Assembly (NCBI GenBank): GCA_963680875.1
Contig: OY804578.1
Coordinates: forward strand, 1,674,001-1,738,000
Source: Bathymodiolus brooksi
Lineage: Eukaryota; Mollusca; Bivalvia; Mytilida; Modiolidae
DNA: 64,000 bases
Direction of reading: 5' to 3'
Shown: piece after piece, positions 11,034 to 24,600 of the stretch
Numbering within the stretch: position 1 is the first letter of the stretch
Layout of the letters: the number at the start of each line of letters is the position of its first letter
Position numbers and translations under genes: made by a program
Notes under the pieces: generated by a model
Database searches by the model: none
Told to the model about the DNA's origin: nothing
What the model saw: the letters and a program-made list of their open reading frames with translations, nothing else

Positions 11034-14000
11034 TCTGTGTAGTGCTTTGTATTGATATATAGATCTTTAGTTTTCTGTGTAGTGTTTTGTATTGCTATAT
11101 AGATCTTTAGTTTTCTGTGTAATGTTTTGTATTGATATATAGATCTTTAGTTTTCTGTGTAGTGTGTTGTATTGATATATAGATCTTTAGTTTTCTGTGT
11201 AGTATTTTGTATTGATATATAGATCTTTAGTTTTCTGTGTAGTGTTTTGTATTGATATATAGATCTTTAGTTTTCTGTGTAGTGTTTTGTACTGATATAT
11301 AGATCTTTAGTTTTCTGTGTAGTGTTTTGTATTGATATATAGATCTTTAGTTTTCTGTGTAGTGTGTTGTATTGATATATAGGTCTTTAGTTTTCTGTGT
11401 AGTGTTTTGTATTGATATATAGATCTTTAGTTTTCTGTGTAGTGTTTTGTACTGATATATAGATCTTTAGTTTTCTATGTAGTGTTTAGTATTGATATAT
11501 AGATCTTTAGTTTTCTATGTAGTGTTTTGTATTGATATATAGATCTTTAGTTTTCTGTGTAGTGTTTTGTATTGATATATAGATCTTTAGTTTTCTGTGT
11601 AGTGTTTTGTACTGATATATAGATCTTTAGTTTTCTATGTAGTGTTTAGTATTGATATATAGATCTTTAGTTTTCTATGTAGTGTTTTGTATTGATATAT
11701 AGATCTTTAGTTTTCTATGTAGTGTTTTGTATTGATAAATATATCTTTAGTTTTCTGTGTAGTGTTTTGTATTGATATATAGATCTTTAGTTTTATGTGT
11801 AGTGTTTTGTATTGATATATAGATCTTTAGTTTTCTGTGTAGTGTTTTGTATTGATATATAGATCTTTAGTTTTCTATGTAGTGTTTTGTATTGATATAT
11901 AGATCTTTAGGTTTCTGTGTAGTGTTTTGTATTGATATATAGATCTTTAGTTTTCTATGTAGTGTTTTGTATTGATATATAGATCTTTAGTTTTCTGTGT
12001 AGTGTTTTGTATTGATATATAGATCTTTAGTTTTCTGTGTAGTGTTTGGTATTGATATATAGATCTTTAGTTCTCAGTGTAGTGTTTGTATTGATAAATA
12101 GATCTTTAGTTTTCTGTGTAGTGCTTTGTATTGATATATAGATCTTTAGTTTTCTGTGTAGTGTTTTGTATTGATATATAGATCTTTAGTTTTCTGTGTA
12201 ATGTTTTGTATTGATATAAAGATCTTTAGTTTTCTATGTAGTGTTTTGTATTGATATATAGATCTTTAGTTTTCTGTTTAGTGTTTTGTATTGATATATA
12301 GATCTTTAGTTTTCTCTGTAGTGTTTTGTACTGATATATAGATCTTTAGTTTTCTGTGTAGTGTTTTGTATTGATATATAGATCTTTAGTTTTCTGTGTA
12401 GTGTTTTGTATTGATATATAGATCTTTAGTTTTCAGTGTAATGTTTTGTATTGATATATAGATCTTTAGTTTTCTGTGTAGTGTTTTGTACTGATATATA
12501 GATCTTTAGTTTTCTGTTTAGTGTTTTATTTTGATATATAGATCTTTAGTTTTCTGTGTAGTGTTTTGTACTGATATATAGATCTTTAGTTTTCTGTGTA
12601 GTGTTTTGTATTGATATATAGATCTTTAGTTTTCTGTGTAGTGTTTTGTATTGATATATAGATCTTTAGTTTTCTGTTTAATGTTTTGTATTGATATATA
12701 GATCTTTAGTTTTCTATGTAGTGTTTTGTATTGATAAATAGATCTTTAATTTTCTATGTAGTATTTTGTATTGATATATAGATCTTTAGTTTTCTGTGTA
12801 GTGTTTTGTATTGCTATATAGATCTTTAGTTTTCTGTGTAGTGTCTTGTATTGATATATAGATCTTTAGTTTTCTGTGTAGTGTTTTGTATTGATATATA
12901 GATCTTTAGTTTTCTGTGTAGTATTTTGTATTGATATATAGATCTTTAGTTTTCTGTGTAGTGTTTTGTATTGATATATAGATCTTTAGTTTTCTGTGTA
13001 GTGTGTTGTATTGATATATAGGTCTTTAGTTTTCTGTGTAGTGTTTTGTATTGATATATAGATCTTTAGTTTTCTGTGTAGTGTTTTGTACTGATATATA
13101 GATCTTTAGTTTTCTATGTAGTGTTTAGTATTGATATATAGATCTTTAGTTTTCTATGTAGTGTTTTGTATTGATATATAGATCTTTAGTTTTCTGTGTA
13201 GTGTTTTGTATTGATATATAGATCTTTAGTTTTCTGTGTAGTGTTTTGTACTGATATATAGATCTTTAGTTTTCTATGTAGTGTTTAGTATTGATATATA
13301 GATCTTTAGTTTTCTATGTAGTGTTTTGTATTGATATATAGATCTTTAGTTTTCTGTGTAGTGTTTTGTATTGATATATAGATCTTTAGTTTTCTGTTTA
13401 GTGTTTTGTATTGATATATAGATCTTTAGTTTTCTGTGTAGTGTTTTGTATTGATATATAGATCTTTAGTTTTCTGTGTAGTGTTTTGTATTGATATATA
13501 GATCTTTAGTTTTCTGTGTAGTGTTTTGTATTGATATATAGATCTTTAGTTTTCAGTGTAATGTTTTGTATTGATATATAGATCTTTAGTTTTCTGTGTA
13601 GTGTTTTGTATTGATATATAGATCTTTAGTTTTCTGTGTAGTGTTTTGTATTGATATATAGATCTTTAGTTTTCTGTGTAGTGTTTTGTTTTGATATATA
13701 GATCTTTAGTTTTATGTGTAGTGTTTTGTATTGATATAGAGATCTTTAGTTTTCTGTGTAGTGTTTTGTATTGATATATAGATCTTTAGTTTTCTGTTTA
13801 ATGTTTTGTATTGATATATAGATCTTTAGTTTTCTATGTAGTGTTTTGTATTGATAAATATATCTTTAGTTTTCTGTGTAGTGTTTTGTATTGATATATA
13901 GATCTTTAGTTTTATGTGTAGTGTTTTGTATTGATATATAGATCTTTAGTTTTCTGTGTAGTGTTTTGTATTGATATATAGATCTTTAGTTTTCTATGTA

Positions 14001-17000
14001 GTGTTTTGTATTGATATATAGATCTTTAGGTTTCTGTGTAGTGTTTTGTATTGATATATAGATCTTTAGTTTTCTATGTAGTGTTTTGTATTGATATATA
14101 GATCTTTAGTTTTCTGTGTAGTGTTTTGTATTGATTTATAGATCTTTAGTTTTCTGTGTAGTGCTTGGTATTGATATATAGATCTTTAGTTCTCAGTGTA
14201 GTGTTTGTATTGATAAATAGATCTTTAGTTTTCTGTGTAGTGCTTTGTATTGATATATAGATCTTTAGTTTTCTGTGTAGTGTTTTGTATTGATATATAG
14301 ATCTTTAGTTTTCTGTGTAATGTTTTGTATTGATATAAAGATCTTTAGTTTTCTATGTAGTGTTTTGTATTGATATATAGATCTTTAGTTTTCTGTTTAG
14401 TGTTTTGTATTGATATATAGATCTTTAGTTTTCTCTGTAGTGTTTTGTATTGATATATATATCTTTAGTTTTCTGTGTAGTGTTTTGTATTGATATATAG
14501 ATCTTTAGTTTTCTGTGTAGTGTTTTGTATTGATATATAGATCTTTAGTTTTCTGTGTAGTGTTTTGTATTGATATATAGATCTTTAGTTTTCTGTGTAG
14601 TGTTTTGTTTTGATATATAGATCTTTAGTTTTATGTGTAGTGTTTTGTATTGATATAGAGATCTTTAGTTTTCTGTGTAGTGTTTTGTATTGATATATAG
14701 ATCTTTAGTTTTCTGTGTAATGTTTTGTATTGATATAAAGATCTTTAGTTTTCTGTGTAGTGTTTTGTATTGATATATAGATCTTTAGTTTTCTGTTTAG
14801 TGTTTTGTATTGATATATAGATCTTTAGTTTTCTGTGTAGTGTTTTGTATTGATATATAGATCTTTAGTTTTCTGTTTAGTGTTTTGTATTGATATATAG
14901 ATCTTTAGTTTTCTGCTTAGTGTTTTGTATTGAAATATAGATCGTTAGTTCTCAGTGTAGTGTTTTGTATTGATATATAGATCTTTAGTTTTCTGTGTAG
15001 TGTTTTGTACTGATATATAGATCTTTAGTTTTCTGTGTAGTGTTTTGTATTCATATATAGATCTTTAGTTTTCTGTGTAATGTTTTGTATTGATATATAG
15101 ATCTTTAGTTTTCTGTGTAGTGTTTTATATTGATATATAGATCTTTAGTTTTCTATATAGTGTTTTGTGTTGATATATAGATCTTTAGTTTTCTGTGTAG
15201 TGTTTTGTATTGATATATAGATCTTTAGTTTTATGTGTAGTGTTTTGTATTGATATATAGATCTTTAGTTTTCTGTGTAGTGTTTTGTATTGATATATAG
15301 ATCTTTAGTTTTCTATGTAGTGTTTTGTATTGATATATAGATCTTTAGGTTTCTGTGTAGTGTTTTGTATTGATATATAGATCTTTAGTTTTCTATGTAG
15401 TGTTTTGTATTGATATATAGATCTTTAGTTTTCTGTGTAGTGTTTTGTATTGATATATAGATCTTTAGTTTTCTGTGTAGTGTTTTGTATTGATATATAG
15501 ATCTTTAGTTTTCAGTGTAATGTTTTGTATTGATATATAGATCTTCAGTTTTCTGTGTAGTGTTTTGTATTGATATATAGATCTTTAGTTTTCTGTGTAG
15601 TGTTTTGTATTGATATATAGATCTTTAGTTTTCTGTGTAGTGTTTTGTTTTGATATATAGATCTTTAGTTTTATGTGTAGTGTTTTGTATTGATATAGAG
15701 ATCTTTAGTTTTCTGTGTAGTGTTTTGTATTGATATATAGATCTTTAGTTTTCTGTTTAATGTTTTGTATTGATATATAGATCTTTAGTTTTCTATGTAG
15801 TGGTTTGTATTGATAAATAGATCTTTAGTTTTCTATGTAGTGTTTTGTATTGATATATAGATCTTTAGTTTTCTATGTAGTGTTTTGTATTGATATATAG
15901 ATCTTTAGTTTTCTGTGTAGTGTTTTGTATTGATATATAGATCTTTAGTTTTCTGTGTAGTGTTTTGTATTGATATATAGATCTTTAGTTTTCTGTTTAG
16001 TGTTTGTATTGAAATATAGATCGTTAGTTCTCAGTGTAGTGTTTTGTATTGATATATAGATCTTTAGTTTTCTGTGTAGTGTTTTGTATTGATATATAGA
16101 TCATTAGTTTTCTATGTAGTGTTTTGTATTGATATATAGATCTTTAGTTTTCTGTGTAATGTTTTGTATTGATATATATATCTTTAGTTTTCTGTGTAGT
16201 GTTTTGTATTGATATATAGATCTTTAGTTTTCTGGGTAGTGTTTTGTATTGAGATATAGATCTTTAGTTATCTGTGTAGTGTTTTGTATTGATATATAGA
16301 TCTTTAGTTTTCTGTGTAGTGTTTTGTATTGATATATAGATCTTTAGTTTTCTGTGTAGTGTTTTGTATTGATATATAGATCTTTAGTTTTCTATGTAGT
16401 GTTTTGTATTGATATATAGATCTTTAGTTTTCTGTGTAGTGTTTTGTATTGATATATAGATCTTTAGTTTTCTGTGTAGTGCTTTGTATTGATATATAGA
16501 TCTTTAGTTTTCTGTGTAGTGTTTGGTATTGATATATAGATCTTTAGTTCTCAGTGTAGTGTTTTGTATTGATAAATAGATCTTTAGTTTTCTGTGTAGT
16601 GTTTTGTATTGATATATAGATCTTTAGTTTTCTGTGTAGTGTTTTGTATTGATATATAGATCTTTAGTTTTCTGTGTAATGTTTTGTATTGATATAAAGA
16701 TCTTTAGTTTTCTGTGTAATGTTTTGTATTGATATATAGATCTTTAGTTTTCTGTTTAGTGTTTTGTATTGATATATAGATCTTTAGTTTTCTGTGTAGT
16801 GTTTTGTACTGATATATAGATCTTTAGTTTTCTGTGTAGTGTTTTGTATTGATATATAGATCTTTAGTTTTCTGTGTAGTGTTTTGTATTGATATATAGA
16901 TCTTTAGTTTTCTGTTTAATGTTTTGTATTGATATATAGATCTTTAGTTTTCTATGTAGTGTTTTGTATTGATAAATAGATCTTTAGTTTTCTATATAGT

Positions 17001-19389
17001 ATTTTGTATTGATATATAGATCTTTAGTTTTCTGTGTAGTGTTTTGTATTGTTATATAGATCTTTAGTTTTCTGTGTAGTGTTTTGTATTGATATATAGA
17101 TCTTTAGTTTTCTGTGTAGTGTTTTGTATTGATATATAGATCTTTAGTTTTCTGTGTAGTATTTTGTATTGATATATAGATCTTTAGTTTTCTGTGTAGT
17201 GTTTTGTATTGATATATAGATCTTTAGTTTTCTGTGTAGTGTTTTGTACTGATATATAGATCTTTAGTTTTCTGTGTAGTGTTTTGTATTGATATATAGA
17301 TCTTTAGTTTTCTGTGTAGTGTGTTGTATTGATATATAGGTCTTTAGTTTTCTGTGTAGTGTTTTGTATTGATATATAGATCTTTAGTTTTCTGTGTAGT
17401 GTTTTGTACTGATATATAGATCTTTAGTTTTCTATGTAGTGTTTAGTATTGATATATAGATCTTTGGTTTTCTATGTAGTGTTTTGTATTGATATATAGA
17501 TCTTTAGTTTTCTGTGTAGTGTTTTGTATTGATATATAGATCTTTAGTTTTCTGTGTAGTGTTTTGTACTGATATATAGATCTTTAGTTTTCTATGTAGT
17601 GTTTAGTATTGATATATAGATCTTTAGTTTTCTATGTAGTGTTTTGTATTGATATATAGATCTTTAGTTTTCTGTGTAGTGTTTTGTATTGATATATAGA
17701 TCTTTAGTTTTCTGTTTAGTGTTTTGTATTGATATATAGATCTTTAGTTTTCTCTGTAGTGTTTTGTATTGATATATAGATCTTTAGTTTTCTGTGTAGT
17801 GTTTTGTATTGATATATAGATCTTTAGTTTTCTGTGTAGTGTTTTGTATTGATATATAGATCTTTAGTTTTCAGTGTAATGTTTTGTATTGATATATAGA
17901 TCTTTAGTTTTCTATGTAGTGTTTTGTATTGATATATAGATCTTTAGTTTTCTGTGTAGTGTTTTGTATTGATAAATAGATCTTTAGTTTTCTGTTTAAT
18001 GTTTTGTATTGATATATAGATCTTTAGTTTTCTGTGTAATGTTTTGTATTGATATAAAGATCTTTAGTTTTCTATGTAGTGTTTTGTATTGATATATAGA
18101 TCTTTAGTTTTCTGTTTAGTGTTTTGTATTGATATATAGATCTTTAGTTTTCTCTGTAGTGTTTTGTATTGATATATAGATCTTTAGTTTTCTGTGTAGT
18201 GTTTTGTATTGATATATAGATCTTTAGTTTTCTGTGTAGTGTTTTGTATTGATATATAGATCTTTAGTTTTCAGTGTAATGTTTTGTATTGATATATAGA
18301 TCTTTAGTTTTCTGTGTAGTGTTTTGTATTGATATATAGATCTTTAGTTTTCTGTGTAGTGTTTTGTATTGATATATAGATCTTTAGTTTTCTGTGTAGT
18401 GTTTTGTATTGATATATATATCTTTAGTTTTCTGTGTAGTGTTTTGTTTTGATATATAGATCTTTAGTTTTATGTGTAGTGTTTTGTATTGATATAGAGA
18501 TCTTTAGTTTTCTGTGTAGTGTTTTGTATTGATATATAGATCTTTAGTTTTCTGTTTAATGTTTTGTATTGATATATAGATCTTTAGTTTTCTATGTAGT
18601 GTTTTGTATTGATAAATGGATCTTTAGTTTTCTATGTAGTGTTTTGTATTGATATATAGATCTTTAGTTTTCTATGTAGTGTTGTGTATTGATATATAGA
18701 TCTTTAGTTTTCTGTTTAGTGTTTGTATTGAAATATAGATCGTTAGTTCTCAGTGTAGTGTTTTGTATTGATATATAGATCTTTAGTTTTCTGTGTAGTG
18801 TTTTGTATTGATATATAGATCTTTAGTTTTCTATGTAGTGTTTTGTATTGATATATAGATCTTTAGTTTTCTGTGTAATGTTTTGTATTGATATATAGAT
18901 CTTTAGTTTTCTGTGTAGTGTTTTGTATTGATATATAGATCTTTAGTTTTCTGGGTAGTGTTTTGTATTGAGATATAGATCTTTAGTTATCTGTGTAGTG
19001 TTTTGTATTGATATATAGATCTTTAGTTTTCTGTGTAGTGTTTTGTATTGATATATAGATCTTTAGTTTTCTGTTTAGTGTTTTGTATTGATATATAGAT
19101 CTTTAGTTTTCTATGTAGTGTTTTGTATTGATATATAGATCTTTAGTTTTCTGTGTAGTGTTTTGTATTGATATATAGATCTTTAGTTTTCTGTGTAGTG
19201 CTTTGTATTGATATATAGATCTTTAGTTTTCTGTGTAGTGTTTGGTATTGATATATAGATCTTTAGTTCTCAGTGTAGTGTTTTGTATTGATAAATAGAT
19301 ATTTAGTTTTCTGTGTAGTGTTTTGTATTGATATATAGATCTTTAGTTTTCTGTGTAGTGTTTTGTATTGATATATAGATCTTTAGTTT

Positions 19390-20950
19390 TCTGTGTAATG
19401 TTTTGTATTGATATAAAGATCTTTTGTTTTCTGTGTAATGTTTTGTATTGATATATAGATCTTTAGTTTTCTGTTTAGTGTTTTGTATTGATATATAGAT
19501 CTTTAGTTTTCTGTGTAGTGTTTTGTACTGATATATAGATCTTTAGTTTTCTGTGTAGTGTTTTGTATTGATATATAGATCTTTAGTTTTCTGTTTAATG
19601 TTTTGTATTGATATATAGATCTTTAGTTTTCTATGTAGTGTTTTGTATTGATAAATAGATCTTTAGTTTTCTATGTAGTATTTTGTATTGATATATAGAT
19701 CTTTAGTTTTCTGTGTAGTGTTTTGTATTGCTATATAGATCTTTAGTTTTCTGTGTAGTGTTTTGTATTGATATATAGATCTTTAGTTTTCTGTGTAGTG
19801 TTTTGTATTGATATATAGATCTTTAGTTTTCTGTGTAGTATTTTGTATTGATATATAGATCTTTAGTTTTCTGTGTAGTGTTTTGTATTGATATATAGAT
19901 CTTTAGTTTTCTGTGTAGTGTTTTGTACTGATATATAGATCTTTAGTTTTCTGTGTAGTGTTTTGTATTGATATATAGATCTTTAGTTTTCTGTGTAGTG
20001 TGTTGTATTGATATATAGATCTTTAGTTTTCTGTGTAGTGTTTTGTACTGATATATAGATCTTTAGTTTTCTATGTAGTGTTTAGTATTGATATATAGAT
20101 CTTTAGTTTTCTATGTAGTGTTTTGTATTGATATATAGATCTTTAGTTTTCTGTGTAGTGTTTTGTATTGATATATAGATCTTTAGTTTTCTGTGTAGTG
20201 TTTTGTACTGATATATAGATCTTTAGCTTTCTATGTAGTGTTTTGTATTGATATATAGATCTTTAGTTTTCTGTGTAGTGTTTTGTATTGATATATAGAT
20301 CTTTAGTTTTCTGTGTAATGTTTTGTATTGATATAAAGATCTTTTGTTTTCTGTGTAATGTTTTGTATTGATATATAGATCTTTAGTTTTCTGTTTAGTG
20401 TTTTGTATTGATATATAGATCTTTAGTTTTCTGTGTAGTGTTTTGTACTGATATATAGATCTTTAGTTTTCTGTGTAGTGTTTTGTATTGATATATAGAT
20501 CTTTAGTTTTCTGTTTAATGTTTTGTATTGATATATAGATCTTTAGTTTTCTATGTAGTGTTTTGTATTGATAAATAGATCTTTAGTTTTCTATGTAGTA
20601 TTTTGTATTGATATATAGATCTTTAGTTTTCTGTGTAGTGTTTTGTATTGCTATATAGATCTTTAGTTTTCTGTGTAGTGTTTTGTATTGATATATAGAT
20701 CTTTAGTTTTCTGTGTAGTGTTTTGTATTGATATATAGATCTTTAGTTTTCTGTGTAGTATTTTGTATTGATATATAGATCTTTAGTTTTCTGTGTAGTG
20801 TTTTGTATTGATATATAGATCTTTAGTTTTCTGTGTAGTGTTTTGTACTGATATATAGATCTTTAGTTTTCTGTGTAGTGTTTTGTATTGATATATAGAT
20901 CTTTAGTTTTCTGTGTAGTGTGTTGTATTGATATATAGGTCTTTAGTTTT
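19390..20950. repeat. Tandem duplication with a 920-bp (23-monomer) period
   Basis: The GATATAAAG/CTTTTG monomer at 19390 recurs at 20310, exactly 920 bp on. It is followed both times by the same series: a CTGTGTAAT monomer, CTGTTTAG, GTACTG, plain, CTGTTTAAT, CTATGTAG with GATAAATAG, GTATTTTG, TTGCTATA and on to GTGTTG. Both copies lack one plain monomer that sits between GTACTG and CTGTTTAAT in related blocks, for example near 9.44 kb. This supports a recent local origin. A TAGCTTTC variant near 20227 marks the junction side. Confidence 0.8.
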
Positions 20951-21229
20951 CTGTGTAGTGTTTTGTATTGATATATAGATCTTTAGTTTTCTGTGTAGTA
21001 TTTTGTATTGATATATAGATCTTTAGTTTTCTGTGTAGTGTTTTGTATTGATATATAGATCTTTAGTTTTCTGTGTAGTGTTTTGTACTGATATATAGAT
21101 CTTTAGTTTTCTGTGTAGTGTTTTGTATTGATATATAGATCTTTAGTTTTCTGTGTAGTGTGTTGTATTGATATATAGGTCTTTAGTTTTCTGTGTAGTG
21201 TTTTGTATTGATATATAGATCTTTAGTTT
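20750..21229. repeat. Tandem duplication of a 6-monomer (240-bp) block
   Basis: Units 20750-20989 and 20990-21229 have the same six monomers in order: GTATTTTG, plain, GTACTG, plain, GTGTTG with ATAGGTC, plain. Other copies of this neighbourhood (for example near 9.7-9.95 and 24.3-24.5 kb) have the block once. The duplication is therefore local and recent. Confidence 0.85.
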
Positions 21230-21629
21230 TCTGTGTAGTGTTTTGTACTGATATATAGATCTTTAGTTTTCTATGTAGTGTTTAGTATTGATATATAGAT
21301 CTTTAGTTTTCTATGTAGTGTTTTGTATTGATATATAGATCTTTAGTTTTCTGTGTAGTGTTTTGTATTGATATATAGATCTTTAGTTTTCTGTGTAGTG
21401 TTTTGTACTGATATATAGATCTTTAGCTTTCTATGTAGTGTTTAGTATTGATATATAGATCTTTAGTTTTCTATGTAGTGTTTTGTATTGATATATAGAT
21501 CTTTAGTTTTCTGTGTAGTGTTTTGTATTGATATATAGATCTTTAGTTTTCTGTTTAGTGTTTTGTATTGATATATAGATCTTTAGTTTTCTCTGTAGTG
21601 TTTTGTATTGATATATAGATCTTTAGTTT

Positions 21630-24600
21630 TCTGTGTAGTGTTTTGTATTGATATATAGATCTTTGTTTTCTGTGTAGTGTTTTGTATTGATATATAGATC
21701 TTTAGTTTTCAGTGTAATGTTTTGTATTGATATATAGATCTTTAGTTTTCTGTGTAGTGTTTTGTATTGATATATAGATCTTTAGTTTTCTGTGTAGTGT
21801 TTTGTATTGATATATAGATCTTTAGTTTTCTGTGTAGTGTTTTGTATTGATATATATATCTTTAGTTTTATGTGTAGTGTTTTGTATTGATATATAGATC
21901 TTTAGTTTTCTGTGTAGTGTTTTGTATTGATATATAGATCTTTAGTTTTCTATGTAGTGTTTTGTATTGATATATAGATCTTTAGGTTTCTGTGTAGTGT
22001 TTTGTATTGATATATAGATCTTTAGTTTTCTATGTAGTGTTTTGTATTGATATATAGATCTTTAGTTTTCTGTGTAGTGTTTTGTATTGATTTATAGATC
22101 TTTAGTTTTCTGTGTAGTGTTTGGTATTGATATATAGATCTTTAGTTCTCAGTGTAGTGTTTGTATTGATAAATAGATCTTTAGTTTTCTGTGTAGTGCT
22201 TTGTATTGATATATAGATCTTTAGTTTTCTGTGTAGTGTTTTGTATTGATATATAGATCTTTAGTTTTCTGTGTAATGTTTTGTATTGATATAAAGATCT
22301 TTAGTTTTCTATGTAGTGTTTTGTATTGATATATAGATCTTTAGTTTTCTGTTTAGTGTTTTGTATTGATATATAGATCTTTAGTTTTCTCTGTAGTGTT
22401 TTGTATTGATATATAGATCTTTAGTTTTCTGTGTAGTGTTTTGTATTGATATATAGATCTTTAGTTTTCTGTGTAGTGTTTTGTATTGATATATAGATCT
22501 TTAGTTTTCAGTGTAATGTTTTGTATTGATATATAGATCTTTAGTTTTCTGTGTAGTGTTTTGTATTGATATATAGATCTTTAGTTTTCTGTGTAGTGTT
22601 TTGTATTGATATATAGATCTTTAGTTTTCTGTGTAGTGTTTTGTTTTGATATATAGATCTTTAGTTTTATGTGTAGTGTTTTGTATTGATATAGAGATCT
22701 TTAGTTTTCTGTGTAGTGTTTTGTATTGATATATAGATCTTTAGTTTTCTGATTAATGTTTTGTATTGATATATAGATCTTTAGTTTTCTGTGTAGTGTT
22801 TTGTATTGATTTATAGATCTTTAGTTTTCTGTGTAGTGTTTGGTATTGATATATAGATCTTTAGTTCTCAGTGTAGTGTTTGTATTGATAAATAGATCTT
22901 TAGTTTTCTGTGTAGTGTTTTGTATTGATATATAGATCTTTAGTTTTCTGTGTAGTGTTTTGTATTGATATATAGATCTTTAGTTTTCTGTGTAATGTTT
23001 TGTATTGATATAAAGATCTTTAGTTTTCTGTGTAGTGTTTTGTATTGATATATAGATCTTTAGTTTTCTGTTTAGTGTTTTGTATTGATATATAGATCTT
23101 TAGTTTTCTGTGTAGTGTTTTGTATTGATATATAGATCTTTAGTTTTCTGTTTAGTGTTTGTATTGAAATATAGATCGTTAGTTCTCAGTGTAGTGTTTT
23201 GTATTGATATATAGATCTTTAGTTTTCTGTGTAGTGTTTTGTATTGATATATAGATCTTTAGTTTTCTATGTAGTGTTTTGTATTGATATATAGATCTTT
23301 AGTTTTCTGTGTAATGTTTTGTATTGATATATAGATCTTTAGTTTTCTGTGTAGTGTTTTGTATTGATATATAGATCTTTAGTTTTCTGGGTAGTGTTTT
23401 GTATTGAGATATAGATCTTTAGTTATCTGTGTAGTGTTTTGTATTGATATATAGATCTTTAGTTTTCTGTGTAGTGTTTTGTATTGATATATAGATCTTT
23501 AGTTTTCTGTTTAGTGTTTTGTATTGATATATAGATCTTTAGTTTTCTATGTAGTGTTTTGTATTGATATATAGATCTTTAGTTTTCTGTGTAGTGTTTT
23601 GTATTGATATATAGATCTTTAGTTTTCTGTGTAGTGCTTTGTATTGATATATAGATCTTTAGTTTTCTGTGTAGTGTTTGGTATTGATATATAGATCTTT
23701 AGTTCTCAGTGTAGTGTTTTGTATTGATAAATAGATATTTAGTTTTCTGTGTAGTGTTTTGTATTGATATATAGATCTTTAGTTTTCTGTGTAGTGTTTT
23801 GTATTGATATATAGATCTTTAGTTTTCTGTGTAATGTTTTGTATTGATATAAAGATCTTTTGTTTTCTGTGTAATGTTTTGTATTGATATATAGATCTTT
23901 AGTTTTCTGTTTAGTGTTTTGTATTGATATATAGATCTTTAGTTTTCTGTGTAGTGTTTTGTACTGATATATAGATCTTTAGTTTTCTGTGTAGTGTTTT
24001 GTATTGATATATAGATCTTTAGTTTTCTGTGTAGTGTTTTGTATTGATATATAGATCTTTAGTTTTCTGTTTAATGTTTTGTATTGATATATAGATCTTT
24101 AGTTTTCTATGTAGTGTTTTGTATTGATAAATAGATCTTTAGTTTTCTATGTAGTATTTTGTATTGATATATAGATCTTTAGTTTTCTGTGTAGTGTTTT
24201 GTATTGCTATATAGATCTTTAGTTTTCTGTGTAGTGTTTTGTATTGATATATAGATCTTTAGTTTTCTGTGTAGTGTTTTGTATTGATATATAGATCTTT
24301 AGTTTTCTGTGTAGTATTTTGTATTGATATATAGATCTTTAGTTTTCTGTGTAGTGTTTTGTATTGATATATAGATCTTTAGTTTTCTGTGTAGTGTTTT
24401 GTACTGATATATAGATCTTTAGTTTTCTGTGTAGTGTTTTGTATTGATATATAGATCTTTAGTTTTCTGTGTAGTGTGTTGTATTGATATATAGGTCTTT
24501 AGTTTTCTGTGTAGTGTTTTGTATTGATATATAGATCTTTAGTTTTCTGTGTAGTGTTTTGTACTGATATATAGATCTTTAGTTTTCTATGTAGTGTTTA

